A DNA stretch of 60,627 nucleotides from Neelides folsomi (taxonomy: Eukaryota; Arthropoda; Collembola; Neelipleona; Neelidae): contig JAQGBZ010000369.1 of assembly GCA_034687125.1 (NCBI GenBank), forward strand, positions 1 to 60,627, given 5' to 3'. Below are positions 40,601 through 53,988 of the stretch, in pieces. The position numbers and the translations under genes were made by a program. Every line of letters begins with the position of its first letter. Position 1 is the stretch's first letter. The notes under the pieces are model-generated. The model was not told the DNA's origin and made no database searches. It saw only the letters and a list, made by a program, of their open reading frames with translations.

Positions 40601-43600
40601 CATAAAGTTAAAGTAAGGTAGTAAAAGTAGTTAAAATTTCAATGTGTGTTTTCCTTCGTCCTTGATTGATAAACTTTCAGTTTTATTTTCCTATGGAGTT
40701 CTCAATTTTTAATAATTGTGATTTTCTTTCATCTCCTTCCCTTCACCTTTCATTAAAAGTCCATTTATCTTTTCCTTCGCCCATAAATTGGAATAAGGCG
40801 TTGAGGCGCCGTGAACTTTCAAATTATCTTTCATCAATTCAGAATTCATTCCTTTCCTTACACATATGATAAGCTTACTAAATACATAGTATATAAAATA
40901 CGTCAATTCGTATAGGATTTATAGGAATTTATTAAATAATCATTTAATCACATAACCACAATTCATCGCGTTTTCATAATTTATTGATTCTACATTGATA
41001 CGAATTTTGTATTTGTTTTATACACAGAAATTAATAATCTCAAATTATACATTGAATTTATATTGAATTTATATTGAATATATACCATTGGAATTTATCT
41101 GCAATTCTATACAAGTTAAGTGTATTTTTTCTTAAGGTCAATATCAAATTGGCTCTAAGGAATATTTGTATTCCACAACATAGTTAACAACAATTTAATG
41201 AAAGTTCATAAATTCATTTGAAACATAAAGCGAATATTTAATTTGATCAACTTACTCTCCCCATGTGGTTCTTCCCATTTTACCTTTAAGCCATTTTTCC
41301 TTATTAAACTTACAATTATCAACTCGTTCCAAACTCGCTCACAAACCAAATCTCATTCCCTATCTCTTTACATGTAAACTTGTTATAATTAATGCTAATG
41401 TATAATTAACCAACTCATTAAACTTTGTTCCCAACCTCTATTTGAACAATTATTAAATAATCATAAATTAGACGCAGCTCCAATTGGCGGTTTAATTCTC
41501 TTTAATAATTTAACAACTAATGAAGTTTTCCCATAAAGTGCAGGAACTTAATTGTCTTTAACAAAATGCAATTTAAAACATATAACTTAACAGTGTATAT
41601 CATACATGATTAAATTGTATTATAGTATAGGATTTGATATGCTTTTGTTAATTAGTTATTATGTAATGCATAATAAAAATGGTTCGTATGTTCACAATGT
41701 TAATAATGATTATATGGATCAAGTGCATTTATTAAACCCAAAGTCTTTCAAGAATTTTTGAAATGTTTATTGAAGTATAGTCAAAACAACATAGTTAATT
41801 ACCTGCACAGGTAATTGGAGTAAGTAGAGTGAGAGATTCTATGCTTAAGCAAACAAAAGATTAAACACAAATTCCTCCATTGAATGAAGATTCAACTTAA
41901 ATGTTAAAGACATGGTTAAAGGCTCGCATGGATTTACCTGTGTATGGATTTATCTGTATATGGATTAAAGTTTTGTATTGATAAGACAGGTGTGGTTTTC
42001 TCCGACTAATTAACACGTGCCTTCTCGGCTCATTCCACAAACAGTTCTTTGTTCTTAATTAAAACTTTTCAACACTTCAAATGGTTTCATTCATTCCCTA
42101 AATTCCTTTTATGCATCGGACCATTTTTAATTATTTTCATTGTCTTCCTATTCCTATTTTGTTAACTACGAATATAATACTACATTTAGTATACATATGT
42201 TAAATTTCCTACAGAGAGTAAATGCATTTCGTATGTGAAGTTAATTGAAATCAGGAATTGATAACTGAATGAGTTTTGAACAATATTTGATTTCGCTATT
42301 TATTGCATCACTTTGGTTAGGTTAAGCAGATAAAGAAAAATTCTTCTGTCTCAAATTGCAAACCCAAAAGGTTGAAAGAAATGAAATGAAGAGAAAAAGG
42401 ATAAAAAGAATGAAAAACCGCGTCCCCACACAACTCACCATTTCCGATAGGAAAATTCACAATTTACAATGAAAATTCACAAATAAAATTATCACGAATC
42501 CAATTGAGGGATTTTATTATTAACGAATATCAGGAATCTCATTCAATCATTGCAAAACAATTCAGACTTTGCACATTAATTTAGTTTTCCCTTTTGTATT
42601 ACAAATATAGTAAAATATTTTTTTTATTAAATCGCTATACAAATTCATTCCATCAAATAGAATTTATTTTCTATATAATTTTGCAAGTAAAATTAATTCT
42701 GTAAGTGTCGATAGAAAATAAATACTTCATATACAGACACATAATTATTCATATCATAAAAGCGTAATTATGATGTCTAATTTAAGTACTAAATGAGTTT
42801 GCAAATATTGAAGATTCTTTTCTTAATTAACATCTTTTCAATTGGAGTTTAAGCAAAGCTAATAAAACATTCGAGTTTTATATAGACAGATTTTCTCTCA
42901 ATATACCATATAATTTGTACATGTACAAATGTTTTGTATCTATTTTAATTTCAATTTTACAATACACATCTTATGAATTTGTTAAGTACATAAAAGTCAT
43001 ATTGAATATATTTTGAATGTAAAAATTGTGTATGGGAAATGGCGTGTTGGAAAAGTTTTAATTTGACTCAATTGAATTTACCAAAGCAAATAAATTTCTC
43101 TTTTTGCTCCACTTTCAACTTTGAGAACTTTGATTTAGCCAGAATTCTCCCTTTAAAACTTTTTACTTTGAGATTCATTTAGTTAATTGAATCTACGTAG
43201 AATTTAAACAACTCAAGTTCTTAAAATATTAACCATTGAAATTCATTTGAATTCATTTGATAAAAATGTCCAATAAAAACATTTCCTTATTGGCAAATCG
43301 CAAAAAAGTAAATAGGAAAATGATAAGAATAGTTTTTCAATAAATTATCAATTTTATGTGCCAATAATCCTCAATGGGATCTTTTTATGATAATTGTGTG
43401 TGAATATTTAAAAAAGGGAGTTTAAAAAATGGCAAGTGATTGAGATTTATTTTTAATATTTCCGCAAGATTTTATTCTTTTGTGGTTTCTTTCATGGGAA
43501 TGAGGAATTGAGGTTTTTAAAAGACTCTTTCAATTACACACCTTTTTTAGTATTCTAATCCTTACACTTTTTACTCACCTTTGAAATGAACATGAACTTA

Positions 43601-45486
43601 CATTTAGAATAATAACATGAATAATATTCAAATGTAAGATTTTATATCAAATGAATAAAATCTCAACACCTCATTTAACATTTGAACTAACTTTAAGCAC
43701 GTAGTTAAAGATGAAGGAAATGGAATGAGAATTGAACCAAGAAAATTTCATATTATTCAATTTATCCCAGAACAAATTGAAATTTTCTTTCCTTACATTA
43801 TAAATGTAATGTACCATTTTATATGATAAAACCATGTTAGAATGATATAACAATTCTCTTCTACATGTTCGACTTTAAAGAACTTTTTAAGCCTTGATTA
43901 TTTTTTAATATTTAAACTTCATGGATGCTCTTTAGTATTTATTTCAACCAAATTATCTTAGCCAAATTATCCAAGTCAAATTATTTTACCAGAGGAAATT
44001 AAACCTTTTGGTATATATGGAGGTAAATTGAATATAGTTTGCAATGTAAGGTATTTGTATTTGACTCGGTAAAGGTGAATTGGATTAAAAACATGAAACG
44101 TGTGATTAAATGCGAGAAAGATCTTTAAAGAGATCTTGAGATGAAAAAAGAGATGATTTGAATGTAAAACCATGAAGGTCGAAATGAAAAAAAATTGTTC
44201 GACTTCTCGCCCCGCTCGACTTCTTCTCTAAACGACAAGAAAGGCATTTGGAGTTCCTGCGGTTCTCACATTTTGGAGATTCATCACAAAGCTTCACTTT
44301 TACATATAAATATGTATATTAGACATTTAAAATAACTTTGTTCCTTCTATCTATCATTTAAACCAATGATCCTTTTTACAATATTATTAAAAATATTTTT
44401 TATAAAAGTATTACAATATTATATATATATTTAAGTATTTCATATTTATTTTAATAAATCTTATGCTTACTTATACATATTGTAACTATATGTAGTTTGA
44501 TATTAATACACTTGGTAGGATCCATTTAGTGAAAGAGTTTTTGTTGGATGATTTTTTAGAATTATAATCGTTGGTATTTAGCGGTTGAAGTGGAATGACG
44601 TTGTGTGATTTAATGGGTCAGTTGGACACGGAAGGTTGAAAGAGACCGTGAAGGATCCGCAAATATCACACCTCACTTTTAGAATAACATTTTATATACA
44701 AACTTCATATACGATACTTGTATTTATATATTTTATCATTATTATTAATTGACAATATTAAAAATCTTTAACAAGTATTGTTTTTTAACTTTTAAATCTC
44801 GTTATGTTTGACATTCATATCGTTAAAATGGCATATGAATATAGTAATGGTATGTAAATTGATGGTAAATGAATAGAAAAAAGAAATTCGAACATTTCGC
44901 TTTCTTTAACAAGAATTCTTTTCATTTGTAAATCAAATATTTATTTACCTTCTTTCCACTTTAATCAAATTCATCAAATTCGAGATTCATTTTAAATGTA
45001 AACATGAACATTTTTATGAATTTTATGATAACCATTATATAGACATTTTTATAACCATTTTACTATGCTTTTTAAATTCTTTATTGCGATAATGTTGATC
45101 ACTTAAAAGTCAACGACTTTGGATTCAAATTCAATAAATCCTTTCATGTGAATTTATCATATTAATAATTAAAATTGAAGGTAAAAGTGCTCTTGTAAAA
45201 ATTACAATGTCTCTTTAAATCTTCACACTTGTAAAGAATAATGAAATTAACAAAGAATAATGAAAAGGATAAGAATAATAACGTAAAGAATAATGAAGAG
45301 ATTTTGGCGAGAATGAAAGAGAGATTTTCTCCGCATGTGTCGTCGTGTTTGATGAATTTTGAACGCCAGGTGTCTTTTAATATCATAATTAACACTTTAC
45401 CGTCACGATGACTCAAAATGGTCAAAATTGCACGTTTATTAACATACATAAAGTCAAACCTTGATATTTCCCTTCAGCCCTTCATT
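37697..45486. other. Gene desert, fourth part
   Basis: No gene supported. There is a degenerate repeat at 37729-37870 and GC-richer islands near 39050-39170, 42350-42440, 44130-44290, 44590-44670 and 45310-45420. The minus frame at 44106-44297 (63 codons, four Cys near its start) is one of these islands but has no recognised motif. Confidence 0.45.
37729..37870. repeat. Degenerate repeat of CATTATAATACTTT
   Basis: At least six variants of ATTATAATACTTT or GATTAGAATACCTTT follow one another at irregular 16-24-base spacing. Confidence 0.55.
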
Positions 45487-45487
45487 T

Positions 45488-45540
45488 GATATAAAGACGG
45501 TTGATATAAAGCCACTGTCAGACTTTTTCAAGTCCATCTC
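45488..45540 (+). promoter_or_regulatory. Candidate core promoter of the secreted-protein gene
   Basis: GATATAAAG occurs twice, at 45488 and 45503. A TATA-like box here would place transcription start near 45530-45540. A 5' untranslated exon could then be joined to the acceptor at 46122-46123, which directly precedes the coding start. Inferred from position and motif only. Confidence 0.28.
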
Positions 45541-46125
45541 AATTTCTCAATTTCCCATTCAATCTCTCTCCTATTGTTACATGGACAAATATGAACTCAT
45601 CAATTGTTCCATTCACTAAATAAGCTTTCAATATCAAATGGATTTGATCAGAAATTCTGATTCACAATTGAAAAACAAATTTCTTATTTAAGGTGCAGTA
45701 AATGTAAGAAGCTTAAATGCAATAAAGTGAAAGAATGTGACAAAATGAGAAAGAAAGGGATTTTAATTCATTGCAAAACTCCAAGTTCATTTTACTAATT
45801 AACTACATTGAAAAATTTAAAAAAAACCAAGATCACTTTTTGTTAACCAATTAAAGATTATTAAATAATTAAGCTCATTAAATCAATTCAAGCTTTATTA
45901 AAGAGTTCATCATAATAAACTTAGGTTAATGACAATAATGAAATTAATGACATTGAGATTTTACCTTACAAAAGTATATATTTAATAAAATAAGTATACG
46001 ACTTTTTTATACAAATTACTTAATTTAACTTTCCAAAACTGCTAAATTTTTAATTAAGCTAATTTAAATTAATTAATCAATATTTAATAATTAACTAATA
46101 AATTATAATTTTTTGTTTTTCAGGT

Positions 46126-49100
46126 ATGAGTTTGTCAACTTCTTCTCTTCTCTTCCTTTTGGCCATTGTGAGCTTCGTCCACTGCGAAGAGGAAAACGGT
46201 CGTTCCTTCAATCCAAATCATTTCGAAGTCGATCGTCGTTTCGGTCGCCCCGCTCGTCTTCCCCTCAACCCGCGTCGGAATCTCCCACGTCGTCCACATC
46301 GGAATTTCGACGATCTTTCACCCGCAGCCCAAACACTTTACGACCTCCGCGGTTTTCACATCCCTTTGGGGAATGCCGAAGAAACTCAGCGATTCCTCCA
46401 ACAAAACAATCACCGTTTGAACAATGCTCCTCCCCGTCCTTCGAGCTTCATTGGAAACAATGGCCAGCAACATCACCATGGTGGAATCATCGCAGCACAA
46501 AATTCAAATTTTAACAATCGCCATCAACCAATTCAACCCCAACACCAACAACAACAACCACTAGTTTTTCCTTCATTTTTCCAATCACACGATTCGAGAA
46601 CTCCCGATAGAAATAATGTCCAAATATTTCCCCACAATTACAATAATGTTTTCGGTCATGGTCAACATCATCAACAGACTTTGAATTTCCCGCGACAGCC
46701 GCAGCCGCCGACTAATTTCCGTCCGAGTCAAGTCGATCTCGGCACAACTACCGAAACTACTTTATTTAAACCTTCGTTAATTGGGCAAAATTTAGCTCAG
46801 TCGACAACGTCCCGACCGACCCCGTTTTTAAAACCTGCCCAAGAGAACGAGGACGAGCCGTTCGTTTACGTTTACGAGGACGTTGATTATGGCGACGAAG
46901 AACCCAACGTTTTGGTAAATCGCCCTCTGACGACGACTCTTAAAACCACAACCCGCGGAACTTCAAAACCTCCAACAACGCCCAAAATCCGTCTACATCC
47001 CACGCAGGTTGTCCCACAGACGACGAACGTCTTAGACGACGATTTATTTTACCACAATGAAGAATTTTTAAGATTCCCGCCGTCGCCCTCACCGCCTGCG
47101 CCGACCCAACAACAGCAAATAGCCAAGGGCCCAAAGGTCGAAATTAATCCAAGTAGCGAACGTCGACCGCCACCAGATCAAAGCAATGCAATTCAACCAG
47201 CAGTTGGCCCAGACGTTTACAATCGAAATCAACAGCCGCCGATTATCTTAAGAGGAACCCCGGAACAAATTTATGTTGACGATCGTCGCCAACCGCAAGA
47301 CGAATTTCCCCAACAGTTTTATTTAGAAAAGAATCCGAGACAGAAAGGAAATCGCGATGAAGAAGTTTATTACGATATTTCGCCTTATTATTCATCGGAA
47401 AGAGATCAATTCAGAAACACAAGGATTCGAACAGAAAACAACGATCCGAATACAATTAGTGTAAACAACAACAATATATTTTCCCAACCGGAATATTTTG
47501 CCGAATTGGATCCAAATTCAAATTCGATTTCATCTCCCGCTCCTTCCACCACACGAGCCACGACGCCAGCCCCAATTGTTATTGTCACAACTTACAATCC
47601 TTCGACCTCAACTGCGCCGACGTCAACCACCCCGGGAGAAACTGAATATAAAAGTAAATTGCCGCCATTCCCCGGAACACGTGGACGGATCACTCCATTC
47701 ACCCGGTCAACATCAACTACGCGAACTCCGGAAACTACGACCACAACAACGACGCCAAGGCGAAGGTTGAGAATTCGTCGACCAACAACTTCACCAACAA
47801 CTACGACTTCGACCACGACCACTACAACAACAACGTCTAAGCCAAGGACGGAAAGACCAAGAGTTATTTTATTACCCGAAACAACCCAAGAATACTATGA
47901 TGATTATGATATTCAAGAACTCCCGCGGCAAACTCCACCAAGGCAGAGAATAGCTCCACCTAAGGGCAAACAGAAAATTGTTTATTACACCGATGAGGAC
48001 GAAATCATCGAGGATTATTTAGAAGAATTAAAACCGAAATTGAAACCGAAGGTCAATCGCGATCCAACTCCTTTGCCAGACCCTTCGAGATTTCCGCCAT
48101 TGTCACCGACAATTAACTCAATTGGGGGATCGACAACTTTTAGAGGACGCGGGAAACCTAAAAAAGTCTCAACGACGACGTCGACCACAACCACGAGGAC
48201 GACGACTCCATTTGTCATTAAAACCAGCAAGGATAAAAAGACAGGGAAACCGTTGTATGGAGGGAAGATGTTGAGCAAAGAAGGGGGACTATATGCTGGT
48301 CATGATATTCCACTTTACGTTCCTTATGGGGCTCCAGTTCCTCTTTTGCCAGTCAACACAGTTTTGGACAGAATCCCCGGGCTTTATGACCACAATGGAC
48401 AATATCAAATTGAAGTGACACGGAGACCGGCGGTCACTGTCACAACGAGCAGCTCCGGACCACGTCAAACTCATAGGATTAGATTCCAAGGTATTTTTAA
48501 AACTACGATTATAATACACACTATATGTATAATTACAATTAGCTCAAATTACAATTAATTTTACAATGTATCAAAATATTTATGTAATTAATAATTTACA
48601 TTAAGTGGTTAGTATTATTATAAATTGTAGAAAATAGTTAAAATGAAAAAAAAAATTGAAAATGTATGACAACAGCGTAGGTCTTTTTGAACCGTTGCAG
48701 TCTCCATTGGGTATTTTTTTACTAATATTTTTATATTTCACAGGGACAACTTCACCTCCGCCGATTTCCTCCACAACAGCTCCTGAAGTTGAAGAAGAAG
48801 ACGAGTCCGAGTTAGTTCGAATCCCAAGACCTCACATTCGTCCTGTCCAAACCACAGGAAACGTTCGAATCAGGAAGAAGCCAACTCCCCAACCGGATCG
48901 TGACAATTTCGACGAGAAGAAGAAGCAATTGATCATTTTCACAACTCGCCCTCCTGACCTTCACTCGACGACCGGTTTCGGTTCAGATGTCGAATTAACC
49001 GGGCCAGAAAGACCCTCCAAGCCGAATATAATAATCCGCCGTCGTCCAACTCGCCCTCCTCGTCCAATCCGACCCAAGCCAAAATTTTCCAATGAAGAGC

Positions 49101-50221
49101 CGGCAGAAGAAGTTGTTGAAAAAACCCGAGGAAAGACAAAGCAAATAATCGTTCCACGAAAAACCCGCCCGAGGGTTCGAGCAACTCCAACTCCATCTAC
49201 CACGGAAGCACCTACAACCGAACATATTGTTGAATCGGTCTCAATCGTTACGCAATCGTCAGTAAAGATCTCCCGGAAACCTACCGAATTACCCGGGAGA
49301 TTTAGCAGCCGTTACCGAGAAGAGGAATTCGGCCCGACTGCACCATTTAGTCCCACAGCTCCATCGTTTGCTTCTTCAGCAGCCGCCCTTGTTTCACCAG
49401 CTCCCTCTGCTGGGCCTTCAATAAAGCCGTTCAAGTCCAGGACCGTTTTCAAAGTGCCAAAAAAGATTCAAATTCATTCCACTACGGGAAATCCAATCAA
49501 AAAGGCTAAAAAACAATTGATCCATGACGAAGACGAACCCGCGTCTAAAAGGAGCGCAAGACCCCAAGCCGAAGACGATTTGCCCCCGACAATTCTTTTG
49601 TCTCCCAAAGATGTCATCGTGAATCGGAAACCATCAAGGAGAATTCCACCAGGATCGGCTTCAGATCGGCTAAAAGCATTGGCCGAAAGGAGGAAAAAAC
49701 TATTTGGGAGAAATAACGGCGGAGTTGTGGCGCCATCTTTGAGGAAGAAACCTATCGGGAAGAAAATTAAATCCAGTGATGATGAATATTTGAACGGAGA
49801 GCAAACTGCCAATTTGCCTCAGTCAGGAAATAGTTCAACTGTGGGGGGTTCAAACGGGAAGCGGGAAATTAGCAATTCTGGGAAAGAAAATCAAGTTGTG
49901 GACAAAAACGGCAGTGTTGATGTTTCCAGCGAAGAAGTGAGCTCGCATGAAACTGCGCAAGTGCTTGGGCTACAAAAACTAAAAATCAATTTTAAAACCA
50001 ACCGCCAAAAGGACGAGGAATTGACGAGAGAAGAAGACGACTCAACAATGCAAGACGAAGAGGACGAGAAAAACGAAGGTTTGAAAAAATCCTCATCAGT
50101 TGAGCCGTCGACTGAATCTTCAAGACACGTAAAAAGAATTGTCCCGATGGCCACAGAAGAGCCGATTTTGCCATTGGAAACTTATTTCCCAATTTTATCC
50201 CAACACCATCTGCAGAATTAA
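46126..50221 (+). CDS. Secreted Pro/Thr/Gln-rich mucin-like protein, 1280 aa
   Basis: Two coding exons, 46126-48490 and 48744-50221, join at phase 1 (RFQ-G-TTSPPP) to give 3843 bases. The ATG lies two bases after an acceptor (TTTTTCAG), so a noncoding exon precedes it. Residues 1 to about 20 (SLLFLLAIVSFVHC, then EEEN) form a signal peptide. After it come Arg/Pro-rich, Gln/His-rich and acidic stretches, then long Thr/Pro/Ser tracts (about residues 500-600) that suit O-glycosylation. A Tyr/Gly/Pro-rich segment with KTGKPLYGGKMLSKEGGLYA and DIPLYVPYGAPVPLLP is the least simple part. Exon 2 carries Thr/Pro, Lys/Arg and acidic tracts and ends KRIVPMATEEPILPLETYFP. Cys are nearly absent. It resembles extracellular-matrix or cuticle-associated mucin-like proteins of arthropods; no named family is recognised. 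It lies beside the 26-kb desert. Confidence 0.85.
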
Positions 50222-51563
50222 ATTTAATTAATTAAAGATTTAAAGTTTAATTAAACATTAATTTTTAATTCTTCGTTTTATACACGTACATTATTATTCT
50301 TAATGGTAATTTAAAAAGTGAGCGCATTTACAAATTTAATTAAGAAATAATTAAATAATTATTTTTTGTCGATATTCCCTTTCATTACCTTTTTAATCAT
50401 ACGATAAATGATTTTATTTGTAATTAACTTTAAATGTGTAAACTAAAATCTTTGTATTTTGTCATTAATTCCAGAAAATATTTTAAACCTTTCCTTTGTT
50501 GTGATTATCCCATTTATATTTTAGGTTCAGATTTTTGTGTAAAAAATTGAGCCTTAGGTTAAACTTTGTATATTTAAATTTCCTTATTTGGTGAAAAATG
50601 ATGAGATTTTGGGCGAAGAATTAAATAATTTTAATTTCGTGTACAAATGATAAATGAAGATGAATTTATGATTTTGTGTGAAGGTTTTTATTCATTTTAT
50701 TTTAAGGAGTGAAATCTTAAATCTTTTATATTGATAATATTATTATTATGATATTAAAATACCTATATTATACGTGTTATTCAATTTTAAGCTTAACTGG
50801 CATATATACTATACTAATTAATGTTAATTGAAATTTAATGATATTAATGATACCTGTTTTAAATTACATTTATTAAATTGTGTGTAAGGTAAAATTTAAT
50901 AAATAATTTAGCTTTATAAAAATATTGATAATTGATAAACTATTTAAAATTACAAATTATTATTTATACAATTTGATGTACTTAAAAATTCCTTATTAAT
51001 TAAGTTAAAGTTAAAAGTTTATGTATTTTTGACATTGTTTGCTTATATTTGTACCTTAGATTTTTACTTTTATATTTGGAGATTTAATGTTTAAATCTAA
51101 TATTGTGAGAAAATGGGGTGAAAATCGTGGAGACCTAAATACATAAATACTAATGTAGTTTATAGATAATTAACAGTGTATTAACTTCCGTGTACATTAA
51201 ATAATAAGGTTTAAATATTTTGAAATAGTGAAATAAATTGATTTATAATTGATTGATGATTAATGATGAAATTAATTAGAATTATTTGTCATTAAATTCA
51301 GTCATTTTATTACAATTTGGCATACTAATACATGTATTAGAATTAATTAGAATACAAAAATTCGAAAACATCATTTTCATAATAGTGAAAATCGCATAGC
51401 AGAAATTAGACTCGTATTGGATTTAATATCGCGACTTAGTTTGATTTATCTGTATAATTTTCATTGTGATTAAAAGATAATTATAATTTATTAATTTTAA
51501 TAAATATAAATGTAATTTGAATTTCTTGAGTTGATTACTTATTCTTATTACATTTTAGCAAAA
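50222..51563. other. AT-rich convergent spacer
   Basis: Lies between the ends of two genes on opposite strands, so both 3' untranslated regions should be here. No gene seen. AATAAA words are frequent and none stands out. Confidence 0.5.
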
Positions 51564-52967
51564 TTACTTTTTCTTATTTAAAAAGTAATTTATAATTTTG
51601 GCAATGTTCCCTTTGCCTTTTTTCGCCATCTTTTGCTCTTCAACTTCTTCAACTTGGATTGTTTCCCCACTTGGGGATTTTAGTGGTTGTTCCAATTTCA
51701 CCGAAGATCCAACATTCGAAATCAACTCAGAACCCACAATTTGAATTCCTTCGGGATTTTGCTTAATTTGGAATTTGAGCTCCCTGTTTTTCACAACTCG
51801 GGTTTTTTCAATTCCATCTCCGGATTGTGAAGAATTTCTCTTCGCCTTGCACTTTTGCTTGTCTTTGCATGCCAATTGTCTGTAGTAGCCTAAAAGCGGC
51901 CAACAAATTCCGGCAAGAAGAATTGAAACAGTCGAGATGAAGAGAATCGAAAAACAGCAGCGAAGTGTGTAGAAAATTCCTTCAGCATAAGGACCTTTAT
52001 ACCCGTCGATCAAACGTTGTTTCTCTTCGCTTGTTTTAGCATTCTCAAGTTCCCTCTCAAACTCTTTGTTTTTCTCATCAATGACGGATTTGTTGAGTTG
52101 AGTTCTGTATGGATCCATCGACCAGTAAATTCCACACAGGAAGAAAACAATGAGGAAAAGGAGACGCATTAAGACAGCAATGAACAAATAACATTTGCTT
52201 CCCTATTAAAGAATATTAAACAATTAACTAAACTATTATTTAAATATATAATTTAGTTAGTTAATTAATTAAATTAACCTTCAAAGCTGCAACGAAAACC
52301 AGGCCATTTGAAAAAAGGAGAAAAACCCCTCCGAATAACGAAGCTAAAATGAAACACATTAAGTTTAATTAAGATTTAAACACGATGATTATTATTACTG
52401 AATAAAGTAAAATTGTTAATTAAAGTTAATTGTTAATTTAATTTAATTTACCAGCAGATGCCCAAAAGTAATAATTGACATAAGCAGGTCCATCAGAAGG
52501 GAGCGGACGCGGATGTGGAGGACAATTGATCTTGATCGAAAAACAGGAATTGTAAATGTCCAAAGCGGCTTTGTAATTGACCTTGTCCGATTCGTATTTG
52601 TTATTGAGGTCAACTTTCTCTTTGAATCCGAATGAAATGTTGGCTCTGAAATTTGTGTGGACGAAGGGACGTTCCTTCAATGTTGTGTTCGTCCCACCAA
52701 TGAAAATGATAATCAAGTCAATCTGAAAAAAGTAATTCATAATTAATTAATTTACTAACTAACAGAACCTGGTTAAATTATTGTTATAAGGTTTTTAAAG
52801 CTTAATTGAGATTAAATATATTAAACATGTATTTGGTGTGATTCAATTTGATTTACAAAGATGGCTAAATAAGCGGCAATGACGGCGGCCGTTTTCAAAT
52901 CCACTCCTTTTGGTATGAGAAATGTGCAAAGATGAATTCCTTCTTCGTCTTCTTTCAATTTCTTCAT
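51564..52967 (-). CDS. Four-transmembrane protein, 361 aa, family unknown
   Basis: Four exons join in frame: 52967-52857, 52722-52452, 52343-52279 and 52202-51564 (stop), 1086 bases in total. All three introns are GT-AG and short (134, 108 and 76 bases). Four membrane spans are readable: about residues 27-46 (AAVIAAYLAIF then IDLIIIFIGG), about 120-145 (YYFWASAASLFGGVFLLF), about 150-175 (YLFIAVLMRLLFLIVFFLCG), and about 225-250 (LRCCFSILFISTVSILLAG). A charged loop of about 45 residues lies between spans 3 and 4, and the Lys/Glu-rich C-terminal tail of about 110 residues is probably cytosolic. The loop after span 1 has an N-x-T site and two Cys (SCFSIKINCPP). The topology recalls tetraspan proteins, but the tetraspanin CCG motif is absent. 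I do not recognise the family. Confidence 0.82.
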
Positions 52968-53263
52968 TTTGGATTCTTCAAATGATCAAACCAATCCAAG
53001 ATTTAAATCTACGTATTTTGATAATTCTCAAATGCTAACAAAAATAATTGTAGTAAAATTTTATTTGTCTTTGTTTCCAAATACACAGAGTTCGATTATT
53101 CAAATATGGAGACCAAATAAAACAGCATTTAACGAGATATTGCATTATTATTTCCAATTTATTTCATTTTAATCATTACAATTTTGTCTTATTACAATCA
53201 ATAATTTATACTCATTAATTATACAATGATCTCAATTTATACTTATTTAGATTGGTTTACAAA

Positions 53264-53608
53264 TTATAAGTATCTTGATTTAACTGGGATGTAATTAATC
53301 GGCATAAAATGTGGACGAATGAAAAATCCAAAATTGTCAATTGATTTCCCAATGCAAAGTCCAAGGAGTTTCAGAAGACTCGCCGTGTTGGAAATGGCGA
53401 AGGCCAAAAACTCAATGGCGGATTTCAACCATTCGAATGACACGAGAACCAGAGATTGGAAATTGAGGATTAAATTCGTTGTAGTTTTGTTGACATCAAA
53501 TAAGAATTTGTCCAAGCTTTCAATCGTACAGTAAAAAACCATGATCAAGAGGCCAAGGAAGAACACTCGAGTAAAACGAGGCAATTTCAACAATGAAAAA
53601 ATCTTCAT
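53264..53608 (-). CDS. Small membrane-anchored protein, 114 aa
   Basis: A single open frame, GC-richer than its flanks, starts with ATG at 53608 and ends at 53264. Residues about 14-30 (VFFLGLLIMVFYCTIES) form a transmembrane or signal-anchor segment. The middle is amphipathic and helical (SAIEFLAFAISNTASLLKLL), and the C-terminus ends in aromatic and basic residues. It lies upstream of the four-span protein on the same strand, about 300 bases away. It has its own start and stop, so it is taken as a separate gene; no splice sites suggest joining. No family recognised. Confidence 0.55.
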   Translation of the reverse strand: MKIFSLLKLPRFTRVFFLGLLIMVFYCTIESLDKFLFDVNKTTTNLILNFQSLVLVSFEWLKSAIEFLAFAISNTASLLKLLGLCIGKSIDNFGFFIRPHFMPINYIPVKSRYL

Positions 53609-53775
53609 TTTACTGATTCACTTAATTTGGTCAATTAAATAAAACTTTTTAAAACATTATCATAAAACTCGATAAAAATTATGGTAATTGTAATATTTAA
53701 AGTATATTAATTATGTGTTTTAAAATAATTCTATTTCTATGATATTTTAACAGGAATTCTTTAATTTTTATACTA

Positions 53776-53988
<213 letters not shown>

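Noticed and set aside
20295..46123. CRISPR array, tRNA or rRNA genes
   Set aside because: No regular spacer-repeat structure, no tRNA-like A and B boxes with a cloverleaf, and no rRNA-like conserved blocks were found by eye; a covariance-model scan would be needed to exclude tRNAs.
46113..46514. Alternative plus frame rich in Arg and Ser
   Set aside because: It overlaps the secreted-protein exon in another frame; the signal peptide and the long continuation support the 46126 frame.
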